Below, in pieces: positions 25,223-37,200 of a stretch of 64,000 nt of DNA. Where the stretch lies: the NCBI GenBank assembly GCA_903813345.2, contig CAIIXF020000003.1, forward strand, positions 14,026,931-14,090,930. The letters run 5' to 3'. Numbering within the stretch: position 1 is the stretch's first letter; every line of letters begins with the position of its first letter. Source of the DNA: Owenia fusiformis. Lineage: Eukaryota; Annelida; Polychaeta; Sabellida; Oweniidae. A program made the position numbers and the translations under genes. The notes below the pieces were generated by a model, which was not told where the DNA came from, did not search any database, and saw nothing but the letters and a program-made list of their open reading frames with translations.

Positions 25223-27388
25223 CTGTATTCCAACTAAGGCCATGGCTATGAAAACTTGGGACCTTGGACTGCTCCAAAGCGGCACCTTCTTCGTCTTTTT
25301 CCCGGCACGGAATATCCGATAGATACGGTTGGTACGGGTGATTAACGGAGCGTATATCAGCGTGAAGCTCATGTTAAACCCGACGTGATTCACGTAACAT
25401 GAAGGGAGTGTTGGTTTCACGAGAAATGTGAACACTAAAAGATACGAAACACTCGTACCTAGTAGCATAATATAGCTCAGTTCACGACTAGTGGACTTAA
25501 TGAGCCGAACATCGTTGTGTACAATGAACACCCCGAGACAGATCATGCAGGACACAAACCCAACACTGGCCATGGTGATCAACACGATTGACAGAGGATC
25601 TGTAAGGTGGATAAAGGTTGGGGGAATTTCATCGCATGATTCCTTGTCATTTTGATTAGGCCAGTAAAATAATGGGCACGTCTCGCACCTTGTTTGGTTG
25701 AAGGTGGTAATCTCATTTACACTACATGCCACGCATTCCCAACAACACGTGTCTTTCAGGTACAAGTAAATATGGCCTGTCGGGCATTCTTCAGAACATG
25801 AAGAGTACGGTAACCTACTTCGAATATACGTCGATGTTGTGTTCGTTTGCTTCTTGCCGAGGCGTTCTTCAGGCTTACCTTCGCCAAATGTGAGATTTCT
25901 CGATTTTGAGTCCCATAACGCAAATGGATACTGTATCAGTTGCTCTTCTTCGTATTCCATAAATAAGATCTCGTATTTGCCAAACGCATCACCTTTATTA
26001 TCAAAGCTCACCTGTCCGTTAATGCCAGGAAAGCTTATGTTTCTGATATACCTGAGTAGATCTTCCCCTCTGGTGCACTCTTCAAGATTTGAAGTGTTTT
26101 CTGAAACTACATGGCAGTTTTCGATAAGAGCGTGTAGAGCGTTGGCAAATGTATGAACGCTATCAATGATTGTCGACACAGATGGATTCGGTTCAAATTG
26201 TTCACTAAGCGAATGCTTCGAGTTATGCGGACAGTTTATAGTTTCGTTATAGATTTCTTTCACGGTACAGTTGAATTTCTTTTTCGAAAGTTCCGACCAC
26301 CATGGATTTTGTAAATTATTTTGCAATGTTTTCGATTTGAAGTATTCATTGAATTCAGGAACTGTTTTGGAGTAGGTTTTCAATACTATTGCTCCATCGA
26401 GATATCTAGAAACATCGTCGAATTCATTGATGTACGCACCCCAACCCTCGCTACCTATCCAGGCAAAGTGGCCCTCTGTTTGAAGGTGACTCGCAGCCTC
26501 TAATAGCCCCGTCGCTTCTTTATAATCAGAAAATACGACTATAGCTCTCGCACGATCATGTTTTAGAAGATTCTTGACAATATAATCATATTCAATCTCT
26601 GTATAAGTCGGCCGAATTTCTTGCGATGTCGCAATGCAGATATTTCGTTTCTTCGATAGAATTTTAAACGTGTTGATCGCATCACGGCCGTACGCGTTGT
26701 TGGAGTTGACAGTGGAGACAAATGTCCAATTGAAATGAACTAAGAGGTCAACGATTGCTTCGACCTGGAATTTGTCAGGCGGAGCCATTCTTAGGAAATA
26801 CGGATACCTATTTTTGTCGCTAAGTGAGTCGCTCGTTGCCTGGTAACTTATCTGCGGAATATGAAACCAGTTTAACACACTAGCAACCATCATGCTTGAA
26901 CTGCTGCTTTGTGGCCCGATTACACCAGCAACGTCAAAAAATTGCTCAGTGCTATCAGAATCTCCTTTGAAAATACTTCTCTTGTTCGTGGTGCTTTGGG
27001 AATTTTTGGGCATGAATCGCATCGCTTGTCCCAACGCTGTCGTATCTTTGCTGCAATCGTCAACTATAACATAACCGAGTGTTAGATTGGGTAAAAGCTC
27101 TGTATTTTCGTTTATATTGTGGATAGCAAATACCATTGCTTCTACGTTTTGAATCGTAGCTATATCACGGAGTGTATCACCGCAAGTTTCCGTTTCACTA
27201 TATGTATGTATGGAAAACATTCCCGCAAGGTTGACATCTCCCTCCTCTTTGTATATTGTTTCTATCGGAGACGGCTTACCTTCCAAACTGGTGACGATCA
27301 CTGTAAACAAAAGCGCGTGAACTGCAATTTTAATATCGAAAAAATCCCTCATCATTTTATTACATCGATGCATATCCTTACGAATCAC
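25223..27388 (-). CDS. Class C GPCR, metabotropic-glutamate-receptor-like, partial (large 5' exon)
   Basis: A single exon of about 720 codons encodes a signal peptide (hydrophobic run ending TSLEG), a Venus-flytrap ligand domain (about residues 50-510), a nine-cysteine-type linker domain (about 522-586, containing CSEECPTG and CCWECVAC) and TM1, TM2 and TM3 (about 597-624, 636-657, 668-692). The flytrap motifs IPQISYQATSDSLSDK and NPWW, and TRTNRIYRIF after TM3, place it nearest the mGluR branch rather than the calcium-sensing branch. It stops at an exon border: ...GIQ then GTAACT, the position used by mGluR genes inside TM4. Start choice: methionines at 27388, 27373, 27355 and 27352 are possible; the last two best precede the signal peptide. 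By memory of rat mGluR1 numbering, Y74 and R78 (distal carboxylate contacts) are replaced (ATIQN), S186 is Q, D318 is E, while S165, T188, D208 and Y236 are kept. The amino-acid backbone site thus looks kept but glutamate selectivity doubtful (inference). Confidence 0.88.
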
Positions 27389-28169
27389 TCAAGCGTGCTA
27401 TGCTTAATTGTCCGAATCATGCCATGTCTTCACATTTTCAGTCATGAAAAGTATCGCCTTGCTTGCTTAAGAGTAAACATCCACGTGCTTAAATCCTCTA
27501 TATTTGTAGTGCCCCATTTACCAAGGCGTTGGTGACTTACAGATCAAGATAACTTCATGTATGACTTTATCGAATTATCGAACAATATTAATCCAGTTTA
27601 ATCGCACGCTACCTTCTCCATATACATGCTAGGTCTACAGCGTATGTTTTCTCATCTTTCACTGACTGTTCCATTGTTCTCTGCTGATATACTGATCTTC
27701 CACGTTTTAGATCTTTACGACCGAGGTTGATCTACCCCGACCTTGCCTAGAAATGCCATAACTCGTTCGTTCTGCGATAGATATTGAGGAAAATCGCTAG
27801 AGCTTTGCGTTAAATCAGATCCAATAAGTCCTGAGATACTATCCAGCGCAGTCTTCAGTCCGATATTTACCGATGCATTTTTTTTAGATTATTTGCCGCT
27901 GTTTTATTCCTGAAATATTGGAAATACCACCGATCATTTGTTATTCATGAAACATGCTTTATTAGAAACATCAACTTCTGTTATGCATTGTCGCTGAACT
28001 ATACCTGATACTTATTCGGATAAAGAATGAGCGTCTAGTGATCATCTTGCCTATTTCTTTGCTATCCAATGCGAATGAATAAGAATTGCAATATCTCAAT
28101 TTCACACTCATCAACCTCAAGACTCGAAAGAAATGAGATGTCGAGATTTATCATGATGCCGACTATATA
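27389..28169. other. Upstream region of the receptor gene, nothing definite
   Basis: Presumably contains the receptor's 5' UTR and promoter on the minus strand. No TATA-like box or repeat was convincing. Confidence 0.3.
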
Positions 28170-29081
28170 CAGGGTGTTCAAAAAAACACAACCCAAAGAA
28201 ATTGCTATATCTTGAAAAATGCTGGTTCAATTATGTTCATATTTTCAGAAAATAAAGAAGAGACTGTGTATGTATAGCTCCTGTCAATGGTTAGTTGTAA
28301 AACATGATGCCTTGGACACCTGCTCAAAAGACAGGTGTACTAGCAAAATGCGAAAAACGCAGTCAGGGGTGACTGCAACTGCAAGAAAATTAAATAACTT
28401 CCTAACCATAGTGTTTTGGCTCTTCAAATTTGGCACAAACCATCTTCATTCACTTTATGATAAATCTGTAGAGTGAAATCAAAATCACTTCAGGGACTTC
28501 ACTGTCATGGTTGAAATGGCTTCAAATCGCAGTCAAACGCCCTGGTTCAGGGAGACTTAAGAAGGCATTTTGACCATGACTATAAAGTCCCTGGAGTGAT
28601 TTTGATGAAACTCTACAAATTCACCACACATTGAATGAGGATAATTTGTGCCAACTCTGAAGTGCCAAAACACCATGGTTAGAAAGTTATTTGGTTTATT
28701 GCTGTGGCAGTCACCTCTGACTGCATTTTCATATTTTCTTAGTACAACTGTCATTTGAGCAGGTGTCCAAGGCATCATGATTTACAACTTACTGACAACA
28801 GGAGCTATACATACACAGTCTCTTCTTTCTTTTCCTGAAAAAATAAACATAAATGAATCAGTATTTTCCAAGATATAGTTATTTTCCATTCGCGTTTTTC
28901 GTATTTTGCTAGTACAATTGTCTTTTGAGCAAGTCTCCAAGACATCATGTTTTTCAACTAACTCACAACAGGGGATATACATACACAGTCTCTTCTTTCT
29001 TTCCTGAAAATATGAACATAATTGGATTAGTATTTTCCAAGATATCGCGATTTCTTTGGGTTGCGTTTTTTTAACACCCTG
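28170..29081. mobile_element. Mariner-like fold-back element, family FB3
   Basis: The tips CAGGGTGTTCAAAAAAACAC and (reverse strand) CAGGGTGTTAAAAAAACGCA continue as inverted arms of more than 150 bp, both containing AACCCAAAGAAAT and AGAAGAGACTGTGTATG. TA lies outside both ends (28168-28169, 29082-29083). Internal parts such as CATGATG[CT]CTTGGA repeat several times, so the element is internally duplicated. No transposase frame. Confidence 0.8.
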
Positions 29082-29096
29082 TACTAAAGTATCATG

Positions 29097-29292
29097 CAGG
29101 CCCGTAGCCAGAGGGGGCTCGCACCACCCCCCCCCCCCCTGGCCAAAAAATTCAAAATCAATGCACTTTTCCACCATTTTGAGCAATTCTCAGGTGATTT
29201 TATCCATATTTGGACCAAAATTGTCAAATGTGAACCCCCCTGGACATTTTTGAAAACTGAACCCCCATTGGCAAACCCTGGCCACGGGCCTG
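29097..29292. mobile_element. Short MITE, CAGGCCCGT ends, 5-bp TSD
   Basis: The left tip CAGGCCCGTAGCCAGAGG and the right tip CCTGGCCACGGGCCTG are inverted repeats. The pentamer TCATG lies directly outside both ends (29092-29096, 29293-29297). C tracts sit near the ends. It has the same design as the elements at 3797 and 11005 but a different tip sequence. It lies only 15 bp from the end of the 28170 element. Confidence 0.8.
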
Positions 29293-30177
29293 TCATGTTA
29301 GCAGTATAATAGGATTATTTGGTTGCGTAATTATATAGAATAATAGAACACATCCCATACCTTTTAACCTGCCATATTTTATAATTACATGATCATTAAC
29401 GTTAATTGTGTTTAGAGTATCTAGAGTCTAATCCTTTATCGTAATTTCCGTTGGCGGCCAGTTACATTGGATTTAATCCTAGCAGATGGAATCGGAATTC
29501 GTCGACATTAACATCACTTATCCCTACTAGTTTCCGCAGGTGTGCTTTTACTGTTGAATCCTATATCAGATAAAATCTCAATTCACATGTTTGTATAATC
29601 CTAACAACCGATACGTTTTATTTGCTTTTTCAACTGGCTTTGTTTCACTAATGGCATTTTCGCGAGACTCGTTTTTGTTATGGATCGATAACTGGCATAT
29701 GGTACTTTAAGTACCGGTCATGAAGTTCAACAGAATAATGCAGTGAAAGGCTAGCTTTTGCCGGGGGGGGGGTCACTCGAACCCATCAAACCCCCTGGCT
29801 ATGAGCCTTCACGCAAACATAATAACAAGAACATACAACATATAAGACTAGATGCTCAATTTTGCCTATACCGTAGTAGTTTGAATATAATTTGGGATTT
29901 CTTACCTAAAGGTTATCAAAATTGCAGGTATACGACATGTTTTGATGCAAACTATGTCATGTTCACCCAAAGAAGTAATGCATGGTTAAATGACAAATCA
30001 TAGTATAATACGAAATCATGTAGAATGAATTAGTGGTTTATATCCCAAGCAAAAACTGTCACAATTTCTAGAACACTGAAGTCATTATGTCTTGTTATAA
30101 GCTAATGAAATTTCCCCATCTTTCGATATTTAACACATGGTTTTTCTATGGAAAACGTTAGATCTAACGTTAGAGCG
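29293..30177. other. Non-coding spacer
   Basis: A G run followed by CCCCCTGGCTATGAGCC at 29760-29806 may be a tiny remnant of a G/C-tract MITE. No gene is recognised. Confidence 0.35.
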
Positions 30178-30528
30178 TTTGATACTTTTAAAACTCTTTT
30201 TTTGCCTCATTAAAAAGAGAAAAAAGTGCACCATGATCTAAAAAGCTTGCCTCATTGACCCCCCCCCCCTGAGAAATCATGTAGCTAGCCACGTCACTGA
30301 ACTTCTCCAAGCTCGAAGAGAACTTTTAACGTTAGAGCATTTTTATCAGAACTTCTGGATCGGCCCTTGTACTGATTTGCATAGGTTTGATACTTTTCAT
30401 ACTCTTTTTTGCCCCATCAAAAAGAGAAAAATGCGCCATGATCTAAAACACTTGCCTCATTGCCCCCCCCCCCTCATTGAGAAATCCTGTAGCTAGCTAC
30501 GTCACTGAACTTCTCCAAGCTCGAAGAG
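30178..30528. repeat. Two-copy direct repeat, about 143-bp unit, 208-bp spacing
   Basis: Copies at about 30178-30320 and 30386-30528 share TTTGATACTTTT, AAAAAGAGAAAAA, CCATGATCTAAAA, a C tract, GTAGCTAGC[CT]ACGTCACTGA and ACTTCTCCAAGCTCGAAGAG. They differ by scattered substitutions. Confidence 0.8.
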
Positions 30529-32682
30529 GTAATGAGTTAAGATGTACTTGTATTTCGAAAGAACTATTCAATGTTCAATGTCTGTTGCACCTAATCCGCA
30601 GTTCAAATGACATACAATCGATCTTCATTCATCAAAATATTTCATGATCAAATAAAATGAAACACTGTAAGAACTGAAACTTTGTGAACGTTTACTTTTT
30701 ATAAACTAAAACAAGACTATATTTGAATCCATATACTTGAATCCATCTGATTTCTTTTTGTAGGGCTATTTGAAAAACAATTAATGTATACCAAAAACAA
30801 TCCTCAGACATTTGCTGACCAAAGGAAGGCAAACACTGCTAAATGTAATGCCATAACAAAATTTGAATGGGGTAAGGGTAATTTGCAATTTTGCCATATG
30901 AATCCAGCTCTACCTTGGTCTCGATTGTGGCAAATGTGGGCATGTACTGTAAATTATCACAGCTCCTGAACCAGTCGACTGGTTATATTGAAACTTTCAG
31001 GAACAAATTTCCATAGAATTGTTATGGTGTGTTTTAAATTCCACTGATGTCACTTGTCTAGTTTATGATGTATTGCTTACTTCAATGGTCTCATTTTTCC
31101 GATCACCCTGTACAACAAAGTTACACAACTGAAGCCAAACGCATTTATGATTGAAACAAAACTCATTCACGATTGAAACAAAACTCAAATATGGCTAGAA
31201 TATAATTTAATACTTATACCATTTTAGGGTTAATTACTGGAATGTCGGGTATTCATCATTTCCGCTAATTAATCGTAGATGCTTTATTTCAGTGACATGT
31301 TCAATTAACCACGTACAGATGAAAATTCTAAATATGTCGACTAAAATGCCATTTTCATCAAAACTATGTAATGTACTCCCAATTTATCGGTCAATCAAAC
31401 TGACCGATTTATTCAGTCCGTAAAATGTCTTTATCTGGTTATTTCAAGTAGAATTTTCTCGGTTAAGAGGGGTTAAGGCGTAACGGGTACTAAACTACAA
31501 AATTAAATATTTAACTGAAACGTCCATATGATTCAGATTTATTGGATTGAACTCTCGCTTGAGCAACAGTTATTCCTAAAAAACTAGATTAATGATCGTG
31601 TAATTAAAGACTCGTACACTGTGGAAAAATTTAACTGCCTCTGAGCTTCATTTTCCGCGGATTTCCCCTGTACATACTGAATAGTCTGTTCATAGTCTGA
31701 TTAATAATGAAATAACTTTTAATTAGTGATGCTAAGCATTCTTAAAATTGTATCTAGAATTTTTTTCTTTCAAAAGGGAGATATAAGGTCAATTTCCAAC
31801 AGCGCCCACCTCTTAGAATCGCGTGCGCCCCTCCCCAACGCCCCCCTCTAGATCCGCTAGTGACTAGAGAACAATTGCTATGCCGAGAATCGTCTTTTTC
31901 GCAAAGTTATTCATTAATATTTTGTGAACAAGCAACTGAGATTATAGAATATCTATTGAATCACATATTCAGCTAAATAGTAATTCCAGACCAACGTATT
32001 ACTTCTAAATTAAAGGCTTCATGTTACCATAGACAAAGACTGTCTACCATATCCAATTATTACGACACAATGATATGATGGATTGTTCACACCTTTTCAT
32101 TAATTTAAAGACACCACTATTGTATTGTATCATTAAGGATCGGTTTTGATAGCATTTATGATATTGGTTATCCAATACCTTGTTAAAGCATTACATTTCC
32201 GCGAGCATAATACATATAATGTTTCATTCATCATGTGGTGATACCAGAGATGATAATGATGCTGGAAATCAAATGATATTGTTTTCATCCTATATTTTTA
32301 GATATTAATAGTTCACTATGCACTTTCTAAGTATGCATTTATAATACTATACATAATTTTTGCAAAAAAACTGATTTGCCGCCATTGGCCCATAGACAAG
32401 AATGGTTGTCATCCTATATATTTTGTTGTGACTTTGAAAAGGAATTATCCTCTTTGGGATATGATAATATGAAATAAAGAAATACAGCAATCAATTATCT
32501 GGATGCTATTTGGTCAAGCATCAAATAATCCAGTCGGTCTAATTTTGGACCCCCAATGTTCATGTTGATACTGTGATACAATTATTATCGCTGATACGTG
32601 CGATAGATGTCCCTAATTAACAGATTAAGATCAAGCCCAATTCATTCTTCTAACTATAATAACTATTTACGATAACTATTTA
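30529..32682. other. Non-coding, two single transposon ends
   Basis: GATCACCCTG followed by TA at 31101-31112 is a single mariner-like right tip matching the left tip at 4214. CCCCCCTCTAGATCCGCTAGTG at about 31843-31864 resembles the right end of the G/C-tract MITE family. No gene is recognised. Confidence 0.35.
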
Positions 32683-33571
32683 CACTCCCCTCCATTAGTT
32701 TGACAACCCTAACTCCCTAGTTGGATTACATGCTAAAGCCTATTTTCGTTTGAATTTTGACTTCCATAATCCGTAAAGAAAAGTCTACTTTTAGGGCTTG
32801 AAATATAAATTGACACCATTCGACCTCAAATTTTTCTCATTTTTTCAACAATAGCAATAGGTCGGATATTGTTGACAACTCTCATATGAAGTTTCGAAAA
32901 TCACCATTCCCGTGTTAAACCAGTGGAAACTAATAGGTTTGTCGCAAGTCATATGACAGAATATCCATCCATCCAAGTTCTCCCAAAAATACAAGTAAGG
33001 AAACAAATGGAATTTGCAAATTTTGTTTAACAAAAAAGGATATGTTTCTCGACGTTCATCAACAAAGTTATAGGTCTCAACAAGAAACCGCTCCCTTTTA
33101 AATAACACAAGAGGTGAAAATGATTTTCAAAAATGACCTTGAAGTTCTGTAACTTAATGTTCACAACTTAATTAACACTTGCAAATGAGACAATTCAATT
33201 TTCTATATAATCAAAAATGTTTGGTGAAGTATTTACTGAATAGATATCCAGAAATTTGATTTACCCCGAAACCAACATTTCCCACTGGCTTACATTGGAC
33301 TGGCATTATTCAAAAATTCATCAAAGTCATCAATTTTTAACTTATTGTGGTTGAAAGAAAATTAGTGGCATTGGAAATGAAGTCAAGTAACATATTTCCC
33401 CCTTTATCATAAGTTTTTAATTTTTAAATACTAACATTTGAAATAAAGTGAATTGAATTGAATTGAATTGGATTTACATCGCTGTAATGAAAATGAAAAC
33501 TCGAACATCAAGAAGCTTTAACACGTAGTCCAATGAGGGAGTTAGGGTTGCCAAACTTATTGAGGGGAGTG
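32683..33571. mobile_element. Fold-back MITE FB1, copy 3 (diverged)
   Basis: The tips CACTCCCCTCCATTAGTTTG and GAGGGGAGTG with TA flanks (32681-32682, 33572-33573) show it belongs to the FB1 family, but substitutions are far more frequent than in the other three copies. The right arm holds an extra stretch at about 33420-33510 with AATTG pentamers (AAAGTGAATTGAATTGAATT), which looks like the 3' tail of a small retroposed insert. Confidence 0.8.
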
Positions 33572-33573
33572 TA

Positions 33574-34167
33574 CCTCATATTAATTTATGTTCAAGACAT
33601 TCAAAGAATTATGATATCAAACCTCATAACATTTTGACCAAAGCAAATGTTCATTTCTGAAATGCATGACTCGTCTGTACCTATAGCTTATAAATAACTG
33701 TGCAGTTAAATATAGGTCGGATTAAACGTCGTTCGAACATAGGAAAGGTAAACAACTTATCCCTAAACAAAATTAGATTTTACAAAGCATTCACCTAATC
33801 AATGTCCAGGGTAACGGATTAACGTTCTTAAATTTGATTGCATTCAACTTTGTAACACAATAATGAGATTGGTTTTCAATAATTTGTAATGTTGCATTGA
33901 TTAATTGTATAATATCGGTGTTTTCCATAGCGTTGACTTCAAACGATTCCATTGATACTTCTATTTCGGACGTGCGTGTACATTTGAATGACTATGGTAT
34001 AAATAGTCCATAAATAAAAATGGTTATATTGCGTGAATTTATTTTCATTATGATTACATATATTTACGAGAGTCAGTTTTGTGGTCAAAGTTTGGGAAAG
34101 AGAAGGATTTTCCCGGAGCATATTCATAAAATGGAATATATCTGATTTTGTCAAACAACAAAACGAT
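33574..34167 (+). promoter_or_regulatory. Upstream region of gene 1 with candidate TATA box
   Basis: TATAAATA at 33998-34005 lies about 160 bp before the gene 1 start codon. A start about 30 bp downstream would give a 5' UTR near 140 nt. This rests on the motif and position alone; no initiator or other element was recognised. Confidence 0.3.
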
Positions 34168-34249
34168 ATGAAGCATCGATCTTTAGTTTCAATTTGTGTC
34201 GGTTTTATCTTCCTGTGGAATTCAGTAGCGTTTGCCGATGGAGAAATGG
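34168..34249 (+). CDS. Gene 1 exon 1: signal peptide
   Basis: ATG at 34168 opens 27 codons: basic MKHR, hydrophobic core VSICVGFIFLW, and a likely cleavage after VAFA. The exon is 82 nt and ends in phase 1 before GTATGT. The gene 2 exon at 46476 has identical length, phase and pattern (MKHR...LLWN..PFADG), which confirms the start. Confidence 0.85.
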
Positions 34250-37200
34250 GTATGTAATTTTCTATAAAGTCCCGAAAACATATTATGTAAAATAATTTGC
34301 CAAAACAAAGAAACCGGTGAAATTCAAAAATTAAATATGTTAATGAATTAAAATAACATTATATTGTTTTATCATTATCATGTTTAAAATATTTTTATTG
34401 TTAATTTTTCTCTTCATCAATATAGCATAATGGAAATACAATACAATACACTTATTTGTATTACATTAGAGAACCATTGTTCATAATTCCTCTCAATTAT
34501 AAAGTTAAATAAAGTTTATTACATTGGGAAAATCTGATATTGTAGTCTATTCAATCTACTTAAGGTGACATATATTTGATTTAAGTAAATATATAATCAT
34601 TTTCAGAAGCCGAGTTGAGCAGTCAAAAAACACAAGCAAGCCGAGCTGCTAGATCCATATCGATTGGTAAGTCAACATCCACCAGCAGAGTGTCTGTGAG
34701 TGCGGTATCTAGTGAAGGAACAAGTGCCGAGTCAAGCGACGAGACACTAGCCACAAGCAGAGAAACTGAATCGAGCGAAGAATCTGGCGTTTCTTCAAAC
34801 AAAGGGTCACCCGAATATGGGTCCAAGTCGAGCTCTAAAAGTACCGATCTAAGAAAAGAAACAAGCTTTAAATCAAGCAAGGAGTTATCAGCCTCGATCA
34901 AAGAATCGGGATCCGATTCGAGCTCTAAAAGTACTGAAGCAAGCAAAGAAACGAGCTCTAAATCAAGCAAGGAGTCATCTTTCACTAGCAAAGAAGCTGG
35001 ATCCAAGTCGGACTCGAAAATTACCAAAGCAAGCAAAGAAACAAGCGCCAAATCAAGCAAGGAGTCATCAGACTTTAGCAAAGAATCGGGACCCAAGTCG
35101 AGCTCTAAAAGTACCGAATCAAGCAAAGAAACAAGCTCTAAATCAATCAAGGAATCACCCGTAACTAGCGAAGAATCGGGACCAAAGTCGAGCTCTAAAA
35201 GTACCGAATCAAGCAAAGAAACAAGCTCTAAATCAATCAAGGAATCACCCGTAACTAGCGAAGAATCGGGACCAAAGTCGAGCTCTAAAAGTACTGAAGC
35301 AAGCAAAGAAACGAGCTCTAAATCAAGCAAGGAGTCATCTTTCACTAGCAAAGAAGCTGGATCCAAGTCGGACTCGAAAATTACCAAAGCAAGCAAAGAA
35401 ACAAGCGCCAAATCAAGCAAGGAGTCATCAGACTTTAGCAAAGAATCAGGACCCAAGTCGAGCTCTAAAAGTACCGAGGCAAGCAAAGAAACGAGCTCTA
35501 AATCAAACAAGGAGTCATCTGTCACTAGCAAAGAAGCTGGATCCAAGTCGAGCTCTAAAATGACAAAAGCAAGCAAAGAAACAAGCTCTAAATTAAGCAA
35601 GGAATCATCTGTCACAAGCAAAGAAGCTGGATCAAAGTCGAGCTCTAAAAGTACCGAAGTAAGCAAAGAAACAAGCTCTAAATCAAGCAAGGAATCACCT
35701 GTCACTAGCAAAGAATTGGGATCCAAGTCGAGCTCTTCAAGTACCGAAGTAAGCAAAGAAACAAGCGCCAAATCAAGCAAGGAGTCATCCGTTACTAGCA
35801 AAGAAACTGGATCCAAGTCGAGCTCTAAAAGTTCCGAAGTAAGCAAAGAAACAAGCTCTAAATTAAGCAAGGAATCATCCGGTACGAGCAAAGAAATTGG
35901 ATCCAAGTCGAGCTCTAAAATGACCAAAGCAAGCAAAGAAACAAGCGCCAAATCAAGCAAGGAGTCATCAGACTTTAGCAAAGAAACGGGATCCGAGTCG
36001 AGCTCTAACAGTACCGAAGTAAGCAAAGAAACAAGCTCTAAGCCTGAGAAAGAGTCATTAGTCGCTAGTTTACAAATTCAATCTAAGGCAAACTCCAAAA
36101 AGTCTAAATCCAGTATAGATACCAGTGGAGAATTCAAGAGTGTAGGTACGAATGCTAGTGATGAATTGGATTCAAACGAAGGTGCAGAGAAAACAAGTGA
36201 TCAGCAATCAAGTACTGTATCGCTCGAGGATTTCTCTTCATTGAAAGGTAAAACATGTACAGTTATTTTCATTTACTTATGTTCTTCAAGTGAAAAATGG
36301 TTTTATTATGTTCAGAAAGCGTCTGAATGAACACTCCTCTGCATGTGCTAAATCACGCTCTATACACTTTGCAACTTAACCACTCATTTAACCGATAAGA
36401 GGTGGAACTCTAAATAGATACATTTAACTTAAGTGCACATGATGAAGGGTTGGATACTAATGAAGGTAATTGTTTCTCGGAATTCTAGATAAATTCTCTC
36501 GAAGGGTGTCCAGGTTATTCATCACATATGGGCACATGTATATCAGAAATGTACTTATTTTAGCTCTAACATACAGGCATTATTATCCTGCGTATGACCC
36601 GCCCATTCTTGTTGAAACTGGTCATTTTGCATCTTTAAAAGCTATGTCATATCTTGTTTCAGCGTAGTGTTTATGTAGCTGAATTCTTCCGGTTTCCTGG
36701 GTCAATCGCTGTTTAGATATTTTATTATCGTATATCGTTAGTACTCGTGCATTCAAGATCGTCCGAAGGGAGGGGACGTTTCGGCCGACCCTTTCCCCTT
36801 CCAGATTTTTTTTCAATATGCTCAAAATGTAACGGAGAAGGTACGGTCTTAATTTTGCTGGGTTTTTCTGCACCGTCGACGCTTATATTATGATATGTTA
36901 CCATGTATCAGAAAATCACTTTCTCTCGGGCCTCGTGTCATCCACACATACATACATACATGTATATTTAAAAAGTATTTGTGTTCTGTTTCCCAGGTAT
37001 GTCAGTAATTCGGGCATAGTCCACTTTCTTCCAGTCTTCGTTAAGACATTGAAAAATATTTAATCGCTCGGGTATATCAAGAATGAAGCATTATACTGCC
37101 AAGTGCAAAATCTGATCTGAATCATGTTATTTCGTTCGTGATTTGAATGAACTCCCTGAATCCACGAAAACAAAGAATTACTGAACAGGCATTGATATCA

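Noticed and set aside
29744-29812. Tiny element with GTGAA-GGCT ends around a G tract
   Set aside because: The inverted part is about 10 bp and no target duplication is clear.
34623-36026. 467-codon minus-strand frame opposite the gene 1 repeat exon
   Set aside because: Same cause: repeat periodicity. No start context, signal or splice support.
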